In this document: in pieces, positions 36,521 to 45,353 of the stretch | Layout of the letters: the number at the start of each line of letters is the position of its first letter | Numbering within the stretch: the stretch's first letter is position 1 | Assembly (NCBI RefSeq): GCF_022414535.1 | Contig: NZ_JADWYM010000027.1 | Location: 32,049-96,048 of the forward strand | Source of the DNA: Streptomyces sp. MUM 2J | GTDB taxonomy: Bacteria > Actinomycetota > Actinomycetes > Streptomycetales > Streptomycetaceae | Reading direction: 5' to 3' | Length of the DNA stretch: 64,000 nt | Program-made: the position numbers and the translations under genes | The notes under the pieces: generated by a model | Seen by the model: only the letters and a program-made list of their open reading frames with translations | Told to the model about the DNA's origin: nothing | Databases searched by the model: none

Positions 36521-37848
36521 CCCACCGCGGTTCCCGTGTCCTGCGCGTCGGCTCGCTCGCGCGGGTGGAGGGCGAGGGCGCCCTGCACCTGCGGGTCGCC
36601 GCCGGCCGCGTCGAGGAGGCCCGGCTGCGCATCTACGAGCCGCCGCGCTTCTTCGAGGCGTTCCTGCGCGGCCGGGCGCACACCGAGCCGCCCGACATCA
36701 CCGCCCGGGTGTGCGGCATCTGCCCGGTGGCCTACCAGATGAGCGCCTGCCAGGCGGTCGAGGACGCCTGCGGCGTCACGGTCGACCCGGCGGTGCAGGA
36801 CCTGCGCCGGCTGCTGTACTGCGGCGAGTGGATCGAGAGCCACGCCCTGCACATCCATCTCCTGCACGCGCCGGACTTCCTCGGCTGCGACGGCGCGATC
36901 GACCTGGCTCGCACCCAGCGGGCCGCCGTGGAGCGGGGACTGCGGCTGAAGCAGGCCGGCAACGCGCTGCTCGAACAGCTCGGGGGCCGCGCCGTCCACC
37001 CCGTCAACGTCCGGCTGGGCGGCTTCCACCGCGTGCCCACGCGCGACGAGTTGAGGCCGCTTCAGGAGCGGTTGCGCCGCGCCGCCGACGACGCCCGCGC
37101 AACGGTGCGCTGGGTGGCGGGCTTCGACTTCCCGGACACCGCCACCGACGCCGACTTCCTGGCGCTGGCCGCCCCGGACCGGTACGCCGTGGAGCGGGGC
37201 ACCCCGACGGTGCTGCGCGCGGACGGCGTGCGGAGCAGCTTCGCGCTGCCCGGCTTCCTCGGCCACGTCTGCGAGGAGCAGGTACCGCACTCGACGGCAC
37301 TGCACTCCCGGCTCGACGGGCGCCGCCATCTCACCGGCGCCCTCGCCCGGTTCGCCGTGGGCGGCGCGCTGCTGACGGCCGGGGCGCGCGAGGCAGCCCG
37401 CGAGGCGGGTCTCGGCGACCCGGCGGAAGGTGCGGTGTGCCGCAATCCCTACCGGTCGATCCTCGTGCGGGCCGTGGAGGTGGTGTACGCCGTCGACGAG
37501 GCCCTGCGGCTGATCGCCGCCTACGAGCCGCCCTCCCGCCCGTACGTGGAGGTGCCACCGGCCGCCGGTACCGGTCACGGCGCCACGGAGGCGCCACGCG
37601 GACTGCTGTACCACCGCTACCGGCTCGCGCCGGACGGCACCGTCACCGACGCCCGGATCGTGCCGCCCACCGCGCAGAACCAGGGGGCCATCGAGGACGA
37701 CCTCGCGCGGACCGCGCAGGCGGCCCTCGTCGCGGGCGACCCGGGCGACGAGGAGCTGACCAGGCTGTGCGAGCGGACCATCCGCAACCACGACCCGTGC
37801 ATCTCCTGCTCCACCCACTTCCTCGACCTCACCGTCGAACGCACCTGA
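36517..37848 (+). CDS. hydA: [NiFe] hydrogenase alpha (large) subunit
   Basis: The 443-residue catalytic subunit carries both nickel-binding motifs, C66-x2-C69 in RVCGICPVAY and C428-x2-C431 in DPCISCSTH, followed by the nine-residue extension FLDLTVERT that the maturation protease removes. Length and motifs fit group 3b, the cytosolic NAD(P)-linked class found in mycobacteria and archaea. GTG 36517 follows GAGGAGG at 36503-36509 and overlaps the small-subunit stop. Confidence 0.94.
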   Translation: MTHRGSRVLRVGSLARVEGEGALHLRVAAGRVEEARLRIYEPPRFFEAFLRGRAHTEPPDITARVCGICPVAYQMSACQAVEDACGVTVDPAVQDLRRLLYCGEWIESHALHIHLLHAPDFLGCDGAIDLARTQRAAVERGLRLKQAGNALLEQLGGRAVHPVNVRLGGFHRVPTRDELRPLQERLRRAADDARATVRWVAGFDFPDTATDADFLALAAPDRYAVERGTPTVLRADGVRSSFALPGFLGHVCEEQVPHSTALHSRLDGRRHLTGALARFAVGGALLTAGAREAAREAGLGDPAEGAVCRNPYRSILVRAVEVVYAVDEALRLIAAYEPPSRPYVEVPPAAGTGHGATEAPRGLLYHRYRLAPDGTVTDARIVPPTAQNQGAIEDDLARTAQAALVAGDPGDEELTRLCERTIRNHDPCISCSTHFLDLTVERT

Positions 37849-37867
37849 CCATCCGAGGAGAACAACC

Positions 37868-38533
37868 ATGCACGGCAGCCCGCACATCGTGAGTGACGTC
37901 ATGACACGCGAGGTCGTGGCGGTGGGCCGCGATGCCCCGTTCAAGGACATCGTCACGCTCATGGAGCAGTGGAAGGTCAGCGCGGTTCCGGTGCTGGAGG
38001 GCGAGGGCCGGGTCATCGGCGTCGTCTCCGAGGCCGACCTGCTGCCGAAGGAGGAGTTCCGGGACTCCGACCCGGACCGGTTCGTCCAGCTCAGCCGGCT
38101 CACCGACCTGGCGAAGGCGGGCGGAGTGCGGGCGGAGGAGCTGATGAGCGCGCCGGCCGTCACCGTCCACTCCGACGCCACGCTCGCCGAGGCGTCGCGC
38201 ATCATGGCCCGGCGCGGGCTGAAGCGGCTGCCGGTGGTCAACGCCGAGGGGCTGCTGGAGGGGATCGTGAGCCGGGCGGACCTGCTGAAGGTCTTCCTGC
38301 GGTCCGACGAGGACATCGCCGAGGAGGTGCGCCGCGAGGTGGTGTCCTACCTGTTCCCCGTGCCGCTGGAGCCCGTGCGGGTGGCGGTGGACGACGGGGT
38401 GGTCACGCTCAGCGGCCGGATCCGGGACGCGTCCCTGGTGCCCGTGGCGACCCGGCTGATCCGCGCGATCGAGGGCGTGGTGGGTGTCGAGTGCGACCTG
38501 GTCGCCGGGTCCGCGCGGGGTGAACCGCAGTGA
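37868..38533 (+). CDS. CBS-BON protein inside the hydrogenase operon
   Basis: The 221-residue protein has a CBS pair (VSDVMTREVVAVGRDAP, then AEELMSAPAVTVHSDA) and a C-terminal BON-like domain ending VVTLSGRIRDASLVPVATRL. CBS pairs bind adenine nucleotides and can report energy charge. The gene starts 19 bp after the hydrogenase large-subunit stop and overlaps hypD by four bases, so it is a true member of the operon. It is the best-placed regulator of this hydrogenase by protein contact; that is inference. Confidence 0.88.
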   Translation: MHGSPHIVSDVMTREVVAVGRDAPFKDIVTLMEQWKVSAVPVLEGEGRVIGVVSEADLLPKEEFRDSDPDRFVQLSRLTDLAKAGGVRAEELMSAPAVTVHSDATLAEASRIMARRGLKRLPVVNAEGLLEGIVSRADLLKVFLRSDEDIAEEVRREVVSYLFPVPLEPVRVAVDDGVVTLSGRIRDASLVPVATRLIRAIEGVVGVECDLVAGSARGEPQ

Positions 38534-39633
38534 AGTACCTGGACGAGTACCGTGATCCGGCCCTCGCCCGGCGGCTGCTGGAGGAGCTGCGCCGCACCGC
38601 GACCGCGCCCTGGCGGATCATGGAGGTGTGCGGCGGCCAGACGCACACCCTGGTCCGGCAGGGCATCGACGAACTGCTGCCCGCCGGGATCCGCATGATC
38701 CACGGACCGGGCTGCCCGGTGTGCGTCACCCCGCTGGAGACCCTGGACCGGGCCATGGCGATCGCCGCGCGGCCCGGCGTGATCTTCACGAGCTTCGGCG
38801 ACATGCTGCGGGTTCCCGGCACGGACACGGACCTGCTGTCGCTGCGCGCCCGCGGCGCGGACGTCCGGGTGGTGTACACGCCGATGGACGCCGTGCGTCT
38901 GGCCGCCTCTCGTCCGGGGCACGAGGTGGTGTTCCTGGCGGTGGGCTTCGAGACCACGGCCCCCGCGGCCGCCATGGCCGTCCTGCACGCCGACCGGCTG
39001 GGCCTGGACAACTTCTCCATGCTGGTCAGCCATGTGCTGGTGCCGCCCGCCATGACCGCGCTGCTCGACGACCCGGACTGCGAGGTGCAGGCCTTCCTCG
39101 CGGCCGGGCACGTGTGCGCGGTGATGGGCTGGCGCGAGTACGAGCCGATCGCCGCCCGCTACCGGGTGCCGGTCGTGGTGACCGGCTTCGAGCCGCTGGA
39201 TCTGCTGGAGGGCATCCTGATGGCGGTGCGGCAGCTGGAGTCCGGCCGGCACGTGGTGGAGAACCAGTACGTGAGGGCCGTACGCCGCAGCGGCAACACC
39301 GAGGCGCAGGACGCCGTCCGCGAGGTGTTCGAGGTCACCGACCGGGCCTGGCGCGGCATCGGCGCGCTGCCCGGCAGCGGGCTCGAACTCGCCTCGCGGT
39401 ACGCCCGTTTCGACGCCGCCCACCGGTTCTCGGTGGACGGTCTGCGCCCGGTGGAGGACACCGACTGCATCGCCGGCGCCGTGCTCACCGGTGCCCGGTT
39501 GCCCACCGACTGCGCCGCCTACGGCAGCCGCTGCACGCCCCGCCGTCCGCTGGGGGCCCCGATGGTGTCCGCGGAGGGCACCTGCGCCGCCTTCCACGCG
39601 GCGGGCCGGACGAAGGAAGGGTCCCTGTCATGA
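38530..39633 (+). CDS. hypD: Hydrogenase maturation protein HypD
   Basis: The 367-residue protein has the family signatures MEVCGGQTHTLVRQGI and GPGCPVCVTP, and a C-terminal cysteine-rich region for the 4Fe-4S cluster (TDCIAGAVL, DCAAYGSRC, EGTCAAF). HypD and HypC assemble the Fe(CN)2CO unit. GTG 38530 is coupled to the CBS-BON stop; the stop overlaps hypE (ATGA). Confidence 0.96.
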   Translation: MKYLDEYRDPALARRLLEELRRTATAPWRIMEVCGGQTHTLVRQGIDELLPAGIRMIHGPGCPVCVTPLETLDRAMAIAARPGVIFTSFGDMLRVPGTDTDLLSLRARGADVRVVYTPMDAVRLAASRPGHEVVFLAVGFETTAPAAAMAVLHADRLGLDNFSMLVSHVLVPPAMTALLDDPDCEVQAFLAAGHVCAVMGWREYEPIAARYRVPVVVTGFEPLDLLEGILMAVRQLESGRHVVENQYVRAVRRSGNTEAQDAVREVFEVTDRAWRGIGALPGSGLELASRYARFDAAHRFSVDGLRPVEDTDCIAGAVLTGARLPTDCAAYGSRCTPRRPLGAPMVSAEGTCAAFHAAGRTKEGSLS

Positions 39634-40664
39634 GTGCCGTATGCCCCAGCCCGCACCACGAGGACGACGTCGTCCTGCTCGGTCATGGCGCTGGCGGCCG
39701 GCTGACCGCCGAGCTGCTGGACACCCTGGTGCTGCCGGCGCTGGAGGGCCAGGGCGGGCCGCTGGAGGACGCGGCACTGCTGCCCGGCCACCCCGACCTG
39801 GTGGTGAGCACGGACAGCTTCGTCGTCAGCCCGCTGTTCTTCCCCGGCGGCGACATCGGCTCGCTGGCGGTCAACGGCACGGTCAACGACCTCGCCATGC
39901 GCGGTGCCCGGCCGGTCGCCCTGTCGGTGGCGCTGGTGGTGGAGGAGGGTCTGCCGCTCGCGGAGCTGCGTGCGGTCGTCGAGTCGATGGGCAAGGCGGC
40001 GCGCGAGGCCGGGGTCCCCGTCGTCACCGGCGACACCAAGGTGGTGGGCCGCGGCGCCGCCGACCGGGTCTTCGTCACCACGACCGGCATCGGGCAGCGC
40101 CGCCTGGGGCTGCGTCCGTCGGCCGCACTGGCGCGGCCCGGCGACGCGGTGCTGCTGTCGGGGCCGATCGGGCTGCACGGCACCACGGTGCTGTCCACGC
40201 GCGAGGGGCTCGGCTTCGAGGGCGACATCGCCTCCGACAGCCGTCCCCTGCACGAACTCGTGGCGTCGCTGGCGCCGCTCGGCGCGCAGGTGCACACCCT
40301 GCGGGACCCGACCCGCGGCGGACTGGCCGCGGCTCTCAACGAGATCGCCCGCGACTCGCGGGCCTCCGTCGAGATCGACGAGGACGCCGTGCCCGTGCCG
40401 CGGGCCGTGGCCGCCGCCTGCGATCTGCTGGGGCTCGATCCACTCGTCGTCGCCAACGAGGGCTGCCTGGTGGCGTTCGTGGCGCCCGAGGCGGCGGACG
40501 CGGCCCTGGCGGCGCTGCGCTCGCGGCCGGAGGGCAGGGACGCGGTGCGGATCGGCGAGGTGTCCGCGGACGGCCCGGCGGGCCGTGTCGTGCTGCGCAC
40601 ACTGGTCGGCGCCCGCCGCGTGGTGGACCTGCCGATCGGCGAGCTGCTGCCCCGCATCTGCTGA
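39630..40664 (+). CDS. hypE: Hydrogenase maturation protein HypE
   Basis: The 344-residue PurM-like protein ends in PRIC, the C-terminal cysteine that accepts the carbamoyl group from HypF and is dehydrated to a thiocyanate. GHGAGGRLTAELLD at the start and STDSFVVSPLFFPGGDIG are typical of the family. It is the last gene of the hydrogenase operon. Confidence 0.96.
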   Translation: MSAVCPSPHHEDDVVLLGHGAGGRLTAELLDTLVLPALEGQGGPLEDAALLPGHPDLVVSTDSFVVSPLFFPGGDIGSLAVNGTVNDLAMRGARPVALSVALVVEEGLPLAELRAVVESMGKAAREAGVPVVTGDTKVVGRGAADRVFVTTTGIGQRRLGLRPSAALARPGDAVLLSGPIGLHGTTVLSTREGLGFEGDIASDSRPLHELVASLAPLGAQVHTLRDPTRGGLAAALNEIARDSRASVEIDEDAVPVPRAVAAACDLLGLDPLVVANEGCLVAFVAPEAADAALAALRSRPEGRDAVRIGEVSADGPAGRVVLRTLVGARRVVDLPIGELLPRIC

Positions 40665-40672
40665 ACCGGTCG

Positions 40673-40686
40673 GGGCCGACCGGCCC
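40673..40686. promoter_or_regulatory. DosR-like box before ppdK
   Basis: GGGCC-GACC-GGCCC is a perfect 5-4-5 palindrome (GGGGCC/GGCCCC when extended), 98 bp before the ppdK start and only nine bases after the hypE stop. It suggests ppdK has its own promoter. Confidence 0.65.
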
Positions 40687-40783
40687 CACCGCGGGGGTCG
40701 GGCGGCATCTGCCTCCGCCCCGGCGGCGGCCCGACGCTGGAAGGGACGGAGCCAGCAGCCACGGAGCCGAGGAGCGCGGTGTC

Positions 40784-43471
40784 ATGGTGCCTTATGTGTA
40801 CGACTTCAGCGAGGGTGGCCGGGAGCTGGCCGACCTGCTCGGCGGCAAGGGCGCGAACCTCGCCGAGATGACCCGGCTGGGACTCCCGGTCCCGCCGGGT
40901 TTCATCGTCTCCACCGAGGCCTGCCGGGAGTTCCTGCGCACCGGCAACGAGCCGGAGGGCATGTTCCGGGAGATCTCGCGGCACCTGTCGGCGATCGAGG
41001 CCGGAGCCGGACGTCACCTGGGCCAGCCCGACGACCCGCTGCTGGTGTCCGTGCGGTCCGGTGCCCGTTTCTCCATGCCCGGCATGATGGAGACGGTCCT
41101 GGACATCGGCCTCAACGACGACTCCGTGACCGGCCTGGCCAAGGTCTCCGGCAGCGAGCGTTTCGCCTGGGACTCCTACCGGCGGCTGGTGCAGATGTTC
41201 GGCAGCACGGTCATGGGCGTCGACGGGGAGCTGTTCGACCGGCTGCTGACCGACCTCAAGGAGCGGCGGGGCGTCCCGGACGACGTGCATCTGGAGGCCG
41301 CCGACCTCACCGAACTCGTCGAGGCGTACAAGCGGCTCATCCACGAGCGGACCGGCGACCACTTCCCGCAGTCCCCCGCCGAGCAACTGCGCCGGGCGGT
41401 CCTCGCGGTCTTCCGTTCCTGGAACGGCGAACGCGCCCGCCTGTACCGGCGGCGCGAGCACATCCCCGACGACCTGGGCACCGCGGTGACGGTGCAGCGG
41501 ATGGTCTACGGAAACCTCGGCACGGACTCCGGAAGCGGGGTCGCCTTCACCCGTGACCCGGCCACCGGCCTGCCCGGCCTGTACGGCGACTACCTGCCCA
41601 ACGCGCAGGGCGAGGACGTGGTGGCCGGCATCCGCAACACCGTGCCGCTGGCCGAGCTGGAGCAGCTGGACTCCGAGTCGTACCACCGGCTGCGCGACCA
41701 CATGGGCACGCTGGAGCGGCACTACCGGGACCTGTGCGACATCGAGTTCACCATCGAGCGCGGCACGCTGTGGATGCTGCAGACCCGGGTGGGCAAGCGG
41801 ACCGCCGAGGCCGCGTTCGTGATCGCCGCCCAGCTGGCGGACGAGAAGCTGATCACGGAGCGGGAGGGGCTGGCGCGGGTCGGCGGCGACGGGCTCGCCC
41901 GGCTGATGTTCCCCCGCTTCGACGCCTCGGCGACCGGCGCGCCCCTCGCCCGCGGCATCGCTGCCTCGCCCGGTGCCGCGGTCGGCGCGGTGGTCTTCGA
42001 CTCCACCGAGGCGGCTCGGCGGGCCGCGGCCGGGGAGAAGGTGGTCCTGGTCCGCCAGGAGACCACCCCCGACGACCTGCCCGGCATGGTCGCCGCGCAG
42101 GCGGTGCTGACCAGCCGCGGCGGCAAGACCTCCCACGCGGCCGTCGTGGCCCGCGGGATGGGCAAGGTCTGCGTGTGCGGGGCCGAGGAACTCGCCGTGG
42201 ACACCGTGGCCCGGCGCTTCACCACCCGCGCGGGGACCGTGGTGGAGGAGGGCACGGTGGTCTCCGTCGACGGCTCCGCAGGGGCCGTGTACGGCGGCGC
42301 GGCACCGCTGGTGGACTCGGAGGTCATGCGGTACCTGGAGACCGGAGAGCGCTCCGCCGGTGCGGTGGACGCGGTCGCCTCGGCCCTGCGGCTCGCCGAC
42401 GAGGTACGCCGGCTGGAGGTGCGCGCCAACGCCGACACCCCCGAGGACGCCGCCCGGGCCCGCCGGTTCGGCGCCCAGGGCATCGGGCTGTGCCGTACGG
42501 AACACATGTTCCTCGGCGAGCGGCGCGCGCTGGTCGAGGAGATGATCCTGGCCGCCGACGACGTCTCCCGCGACCGTGCGCTGGGGGCGCTGCTCCCCCT
42601 TCAGCGGCAGGACTTCACGGGCATCCTCGCGGCGATGGACGGGCTGCCCGTCACCATCCGGCTGCTGGACCCGCCGCTGCACGAGTTCCTGCCGGACCCC
42701 ACGGAGCTGGCCGTGCGCATCGGTGCCGCCGAGGCCCGCGGCGAGCACCCGGACCCGCACGACGCCACGGTGCTGGCGGCGGTGCGGCGCATGCACGAGG
42801 AGAACCCGATGCTCGGCCTGCGGGGCGTCCGTCTCGGCCTGGTGGTGCCCGGCCTGGTCGCCATGCAGGTACGCGCGATCGCCGAGGCGGTGGTGGAGCG
42901 CAGGCGGGCCGGTGGCTCGCCCAAGGCGGAGATCATGGTGCCGCTGGTCGGCGACGTCAGGGAGCTGCGGCTGGTGCGCGAGGAAGTGGAGCGGGTTCTG
43001 GCCGCCGTCTCGGAGGAGTCCGGGATCGACGTGCACTGCCCGGTCGGCACGATGATCGAGCTGCCGCGGGCGGCGCTGACGGCGGGGCGGATCGCCGAGG
43101 TGGCCGAGTTCTTCTCGTTCGGCACGAACGATCTCACCCAGACCACCTGGGGATTCTCCCGTGACGACGTCGAGGCGGCCTTCTTCTCCGCCTACCTCGA
43201 CAAGGGCGTCTTCGCCACCTCGCCGTTCGAGACGCTGGACCGCGAGGGCGTCGGCCGCCTGGTCGGCATCGCCGTCGCCGAGGGCCGGGCGGCACGCCCC
43301 GACCTGAAGATCGGTGTCTGCGGGGAGCACGGCGGCGACCCCGACTCGGTGCACTTCTTCCACGCCACCGGCCTGGACTACGTCTCCTGCTCGCCGTTCC
43401 GCGTGCCGGTCGCCCGCCTGGAGGCCGGGCGCGCCGCACTCTCCGGGGAGTCGGTGAGCGACACCAGGTGA
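40784..43471 (+). CDS. ppdK: Pyruvate, phosphate dikinase
   Basis: The 895-residue enzyme interconverts pyruvate + ATP + phosphate with PEP + AMP + diphosphate. Visible are the ATP-binding part with LLGGKGANLAEMTRLGLPVPPGF, the phosphohistidine H451 in GGKTSHAAVVARG, the PEP/pyruvate barrel (GLCRTEHMF, FFSFGTNDLTQ) and the catalytic C846 in GVCGEHGGD. Length is that of the family. It lets cells use PPi and run PEP formation when ATP is short, in keeping with hypoxia-linked control; S. coelicolor has a ppdK in its OsdR region. Confidence 0.95.
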   Translation: MVPYVYDFSEGGRELADLLGGKGANLAEMTRLGLPVPPGFIVSTEACREFLRTGNEPEGMFREISRHLSAIEAGAGRHLGQPDDPLLVSVRSGARFSMPGMMETVLDIGLNDDSVTGLAKVSGSERFAWDSYRRLVQMFGSTVMGVDGELFDRLLTDLKERRGVPDDVHLEAADLTELVEAYKRLIHERTGDHFPQSPAEQLRRAVLAVFRSWNGERARLYRRREHIPDDLGTAVTVQRMVYGNLGTDSGSGVAFTRDPATGLPGLYGDYLPNAQGEDVVAGIRNTVPLAELEQLDSESYHRLRDHMGTLERHYRDLCDIEFTIERGTLWMLQTRVGKRTAEAAFVIAAQLADEKLITEREGLARVGGDGLARLMFPRFDASATGAPLARGIAASPGAAVGAVVFDSTEAARRAAAGEKVVLVRQETTPDDLPGMVAAQAVLTSRGGKTSHAAVVARGMGKVCVCGAEELAVDTVARRFTTRAGTVVEEGTVVSVDGSAGAVYGGAAPLVDSEVMRYLETGERSAGAVDAVASALRLADEVRRLEVRANADTPEDAARARRFGAQGIGLCRTEHMFLGERRALVEEMILAADDVSRDRALGALLPLQRQDFTGILAAMDGLPVTIRLLDPPLHEFLPDPTELAVRIGAAEARGEHPDPHDATVLAAVRRMHEENPMLGLRGVRLGLVVPGLVAMQVRAIAEAVVERRRAGGSPKAEIMVPLVGDVRELRLVREEVERVLAAVSEESGIDVHCPVGTMIELPRAALTAGRIAEVAEFFSFGTNDLTQTTWGFSRDDVEAAFFSAYLDKGVFATSPFETLDREGVGRLVGIAVAEGRAARPDLKIGVCGEHGGDPDSVHFFHATGLDYVSCSPFRVPVARLEAGRAALSGESVSDTR

Positions 43472-43497
43472 GGCACCCTCACCCGGTTCGGCCCGGT

Positions 43498-43936
43498 TCA
43501 GGACGCCGGCGCCAGGGCGGCGTGCCCCGCGAGGGGCTCGCCGCTCAGGCGGCATACCGTCCACTCGCCGAGGAGTTCCGCCCCGATCGCCCTGCGGAAG
43601 CCGATCGCCGGATCGTTCCGGTCCCGCACCACCACTCGAAGCGCTCTTGACCGGTTACTCCCTCCTGAAGGCCTGAAGGAGGGAGGTTCTGGCCGTCCCG
43701 CTCGTCGCTGCGCCGCTACGCGGCACGGGTCTCGGGCGGGATTCCGTGGCCCATGGTGTCGCCGGTGGTGTCGTCCTCGGCGGCGAGCGCGTGGGCGGCG
43801 GGTGCGCGCCGAAGAGCGCGTCGTGCAGTTGCTCGCCGGTGGCGCGGGCACGGCCGGCGACCGGTTCGTACGCGGCGGGTTCACGGATCGTCGCACGGAT
43901 GCCGGGGATGTCGTCGGCGGTGGCGGCCCTGGTCAC
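43498..43936 (-). pseudogene. Decayed GNAT acetyltransferase
   Basis: Three minus-strand frames each carry a piece of one GNAT protein. The frame from 43936 gives TRAATADDIPGIRATIRE and ATGEQLHDALFG; a second frame continues AHALAAEDDTTGDTMG; the third, near 43498-43640, gives RNDPAIGFRRAIGAELLGEW and the C-terminus. The central acetyl-CoA-binding region is missing, and there are at least two frame changes and an in-frame stop. The intact family is about 160 residues. A perfect hairpin lies at the deletion point. Confidence 0.75.
43658..43685. terminator. Perfect hairpin inside the pseudogene
   Basis: CTCCCTCCT (43658-43666) and AGGAGGGAG (43677-43685) form a 9-bp stem with a 10-base loop that is itself nearly palindromic. 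It lies between the convergent ppdK and flavodoxin genes, at the point where the pseudogene lacks its core, and may terminate ppdK. Confidence 0.6.
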
Positions 43937-44091
43937 GCGGCGGATCCCGGTTCACCGGGGCGGGCGGTGTGCACCGCGCCGGGTTTTGGCCCCGGCCCGG
44001 TGGTGCGCGTCGCGGGCCCCGGGCCGACGGCGCGGCGGCGCGGGCCACGGCAGGTGGTGATGCCGTTGCCCGCGTCGCGCCGTGTTCCGCC

Positions 44092-44586
44092 TCAGCCCGT
44101 CAGTTCGTGGCCGATCCCGGCCGCCCACGCCTTGATCTGCCCGAAATCACGGAAGTCGCCGCCCTTTCCGTTGCGCACGATCATCCGGGCGACCCAGCCC
44201 TTGGCGCCCTCCTCCAGGCAGCCGCCGAAGGTGACGTGGTCCCGGGCCTCCAGCCGGTCCATGGTCTTCTGCACGCCGGGCACCGGGGGGATGTCCCGCT
44301 CGCCGGCCGAGGCGTCGAGCGGGCCACTGCTGAAGAGCCACAGCGGGCGCCGGGACAGCGCCTCGCCGTGGCGCCGCACGAAGCGGCGGGCGTCGCGGTG
44401 CCAGCGGCTGGCGTACAGCCCGCCGCCGACCACGACGGCGTCGTAGGGTTCCACGTCGCGCACGGAACCGGCCGGGCGTGCCTCGGCCGTCAGGCCCTCC
44501 TTGCGCAGCACCTCGGCGACGGTCTCGGCGATCTCCGCCGTCGACCCGTTGGTCGATCCGTAGGCGACCAGCACGTTCGCGGTCAT
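44092..44586 (-). CDS. Flavodoxin domain protein
   Basis: The 164-residue protein starts NVLVAYGSTNGSTAEIAETV, a canonical FMN phosphate loop, with VVVGGGLYASRWHRDARRFV after it, the pattern of HemG/protoporphyrinogen-oxidase-like flavodoxins. Several actinobacterial dormancy regulons include this kind of protein. ATG 44586 follows GAGAGGAG. It is the third gene of the acyl-CoA synthetase operon, 16 bp behind the CBS-BON gene. It is similar in layout to the protein at 55777-56343. Confidence 0.85.
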   Translation of the reverse strand: MTANVLVAYGSTNGSTAEIAETVAEVLRKEGLTAEARPAGSVRDVEPYDAVVVGGGLYASRWHRDARRFVRRHGEALSRRPLWLFSSGPLDASAGERDIPPVPGVQKTMDRLEARDHVTFGGCLEEGAKGWVARMIVRNGKGGDFRDFGQIKAWAAGIGHELTG

Positions 44587-44602
44587 GGCGATCCGTCTCC
44601 TC

Positions 44603-45334
44603 TCACAGTTTGCGCAGCCAGTCGTCGGCCACCCCGTGCAGGGCCTGGGCCTCGGGCTGGAGCCGGCTGTCGTCCAGGTTCCAGGTGAGGTCGCCGACGA
44701 CGCCGACCACGCCGTCGATCTGCCGGGTCATGGAAACGGCGATCTCCGTCTCGCTGCGGCGTTCCAGCCGGCCGGAGAGCGTGACCACGCCCTCGGTGAC
44801 GGAGACGTCGACGCTGCGCGGCGCCAGCCACAGCGTGCCGACGAGGACCTCCTCGATCACCTCGTCGCGGATGTCCGCGTCCGGCCGCAGGAAGACCTGC
44901 AACAGGTCACGCCGGGTGACGATGCCGACCAGCCGCTCCTCCTCGTCGAGCACCGGAAGCCGCTCGACATGCCGCTGGGCCATGGTCCGCGCGGCCTCGA
45001 CGATGGTGTCGGAGGCGTGCACGGTGACCGGGGGCTCGCTCATCAGCTGACCGGCGGTACGGGCCGCGGCCTTGGTGCTCCGGCGGCGCCCCGCGGACGT
45101 GAGAGCGGCCAGACGGTGGTGGGGTTCGGGCTGGAAGGGGTCGGGGACCGCGGCCTGGTGGATCATCAGATCGGTCTCGGAGATCACTCCGATCACCTGG
45201 TCGTCCTCGTCCACCACGGGCAGCCCACTGATCCGGTGGTCCGCCAGCAGCCGGGCGACCTCCTTGAACGGGGTTCCGTAGTCGGCGCGTACCACGTCCG
45301 TGGTCATCACGGAGCCGACCTTGTCGTGTTTCAC
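44603..45334 (-). CDS. CBS-BON protein
   Basis: The 243-residue paralogue has a CBS pair (VGSVMTTDVVRADYGTPFKEV, with AGQLMSEPPVTVHASDT) and a C-terminal BON-like domain (VDVSVTEGVVTLSGRLERRS). GTG 45334 follows AGGAGG. The acyl-CoA synthetase gene ends 20 bp upstream of it, and the flavodoxin gene starts 16 bp after. It may sense AMP or ATP for its operon partners. Confidence 0.87.
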   Translation of the reverse strand: MKHDKVGSVMTTDVVRADYGTPFKEVARLLADHRISGLPVVDEDDQVIGVISETDLMIHQAAVPDPFQPEPHHRLAALTSAGRRRSTKAAARTAGQLMSEPPVTVHASDTIVEAARTMAQRHVERLPVLDEEERLVGIVTRRDLLQVFLRPDADIRDEVIEEVLVGTLWLAPRSVDVSVTEGVVTLSGRLERRSETEIAVSMTRQIDGVVGVVGDLTWNLDDSRLQPEAQALHGVADDWLRKL

Positions 45335-45353
45335 GGTTCCTCCTGGGGGCTGC

